A stretch of DNA of 12,303 nucleotides from assembly GCA_030149625.1 (NCBI GenBank), contig JASLHP010000323.1, positions 1 to 12,303 of the forward strand. The letters are read 5' to 3'. Source of the stretch: Solirubrobacteraceae bacterium. GTDB lineage: Bacteria; Actinomycetota; Thermoleophilia; Solirubrobacterales; Solirubrobacteraceae. Position numbers and translations under genes: made by a program. Below, piece after piece: positions 12,019 through 12,303 of this stretch; position 1 is the stretch's first letter; each line of letters begins with the position of its first letter. Below the pieces are notes generated by a model, which did no database searches, was not told the DNA's origin, and was given only the letters and a program-made list of their open reading frames with translations.

Positions 12019-12303
12019 CGAGTGCCACCTCTTCGGCTCGGTCGGCGAGCTCGAGCACGCCCTCGCCGAACTGGTGTAGATAGGGATCGTCGGTGGTGCC
12101 GGCGACCGCGCGCTTGTAGTTGCCCTCCATGAACACGACGCTCTTCCACAGCGCGAGCGTCACATACCAGCGCACGTCGCCGACCGAGCGGCCGGAGCGC
12201 TCCTCGTAGCGAGCGATCAGCTCTTCGCGCGTGTAGAAGCCCTCGGCTCGCGTGACGTTGCCGAGCGCTGCGCGCAGACCCTCGCTGGGGTCGCCCTGCT
12301 CGG
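12011..12303 (-). CDS. Phosphotransferase-family (APH-like) protein, C-terminal 96 residues
   Basis: The frame enters from the right edge (two bases of a split codon at 12302-12303) and ends at TGA 12013-12011. The visible C-terminus includes GFYTREELIARYEERSGRSV, WYVTLALWKSVVFMEGNYKR and AGTTDDPYLHQFGEGV, which is how actinobacterial phosphotransferase family (APH, FadE36-like) proteins end. These have a kinase fold, and members in the ACAD10/ACAD11 context phosphorylate 4-hydroxyacyl-CoA. The catalytic loop and DFG-like motif are outside the window. It overlaps the HAD gene by 8 bp in the order kinase then HAD. Acyl-CoA dehydrogenase genes would be expected further upstream, to the right of the window, if the ACAD10-like reading is right. 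Confidence 0.8.
   Translation of the reverse strand, partial: EQGDPSEGLRAALGNVTRAEGFYTREELIARYEERSGRSVGDVRWYVTLALWKSVVFMEGNYKRAVAGTTDDPYLHQFGEGVLELADRAEEVALGD

Noticed and set aside
1..12303. tRNA or rRNA genes, for example as the integration target
   Set aside because: Reading both strands I found no tRNA cloverleaf with a recognisable T-loop and no rRNA sequence; a dedicated covariance search was not possible here.

Overview
The window is very GC-rich DNA with strong G/C bias at third codon positions. Gene starts often lack a Shine-Dalgarno sequence and instead have an extended -10-like hexamer 6-8 bases before the start codon. Together with the look of several proteins (TIGR00730/LOG protein, short His/Pro-rich membrane protein, PfkB kinase, DEAD-box helicase with DbpA-like tail), this suggests a high-GC actinomycete, most likely of the Thermoleophilia (Solirubrobacterales/Conexibacter type). 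That placement is inference from the proteins and base composition only.

Layout. Positions 1-835 carry, on the minus strand, a LOG-family Rossmann protein followed by the first 25 codons of an unrecognised gene that runs off the left edge. Divergent from LOG is a YgjP/DUF45-type metallopeptidase (929-1597, plus), which converges on citrate synthase gltA (1709-3070, minus). Further minus-strand genes are a small membrane protein (3179-3451) and a PfkB-family sugar kinase (3495-4475). Across a 145-bp divergent region with an 18-bp direct repeat lie a quinone oxidoreductase (4621-5574) and a DEAD-box RNA helicase (5580-7055), 5 bp apart and probably co-transcribed. Positions 7056-7428 contain no supported gene but hold two truncated copies of the 5' end of the cyclophilin gene found intact at 8680. 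Between these remnants and the intact cyclophilin sits a two-gene cassette of different codon use: a 68-residue acidic protein and a serine dehydrogenase proteinase-like (ClpP/crotonase fold) protein. Then come the cyclophilin-type peptidyl-prolyl isomerase (8680-9141) and an aldehyde dehydrogenase of the succinate-semialdehyde type (9232-10872). That last gene ends at a strong hairpin shared with a convergent two-helix membrane protein (10935-11174, minus). The right edge holds a coupled minus-strand pair: the C-terminus of an aminoglycoside-phosphotransferase-like kinase overlapping by 8 bp a HAD-superfamily hydrolase (11332-12018).

Most of the window is housekeeping and metabolism: TCA cycle entry, sugar phosphorylation, redox, RNA remodelling, protein folding and aldehyde oxidation. 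The part that stands out is 7100-8702. The start of the cyclophilin gene appears three times, and the two broken copies share a second 13-bp block at identical spacing. This is what repeated insertion of a site-specific element into the 5' end of that gene would leave behind, with the small-protein/protease pair as cargo. The kinase-HAD pair matches two of the three domains of eukaryotic ACAD10 and may belong to a 4-hydroxy-acid catabolic route. A third theme is how many genes appear to be transcribed without a leader.
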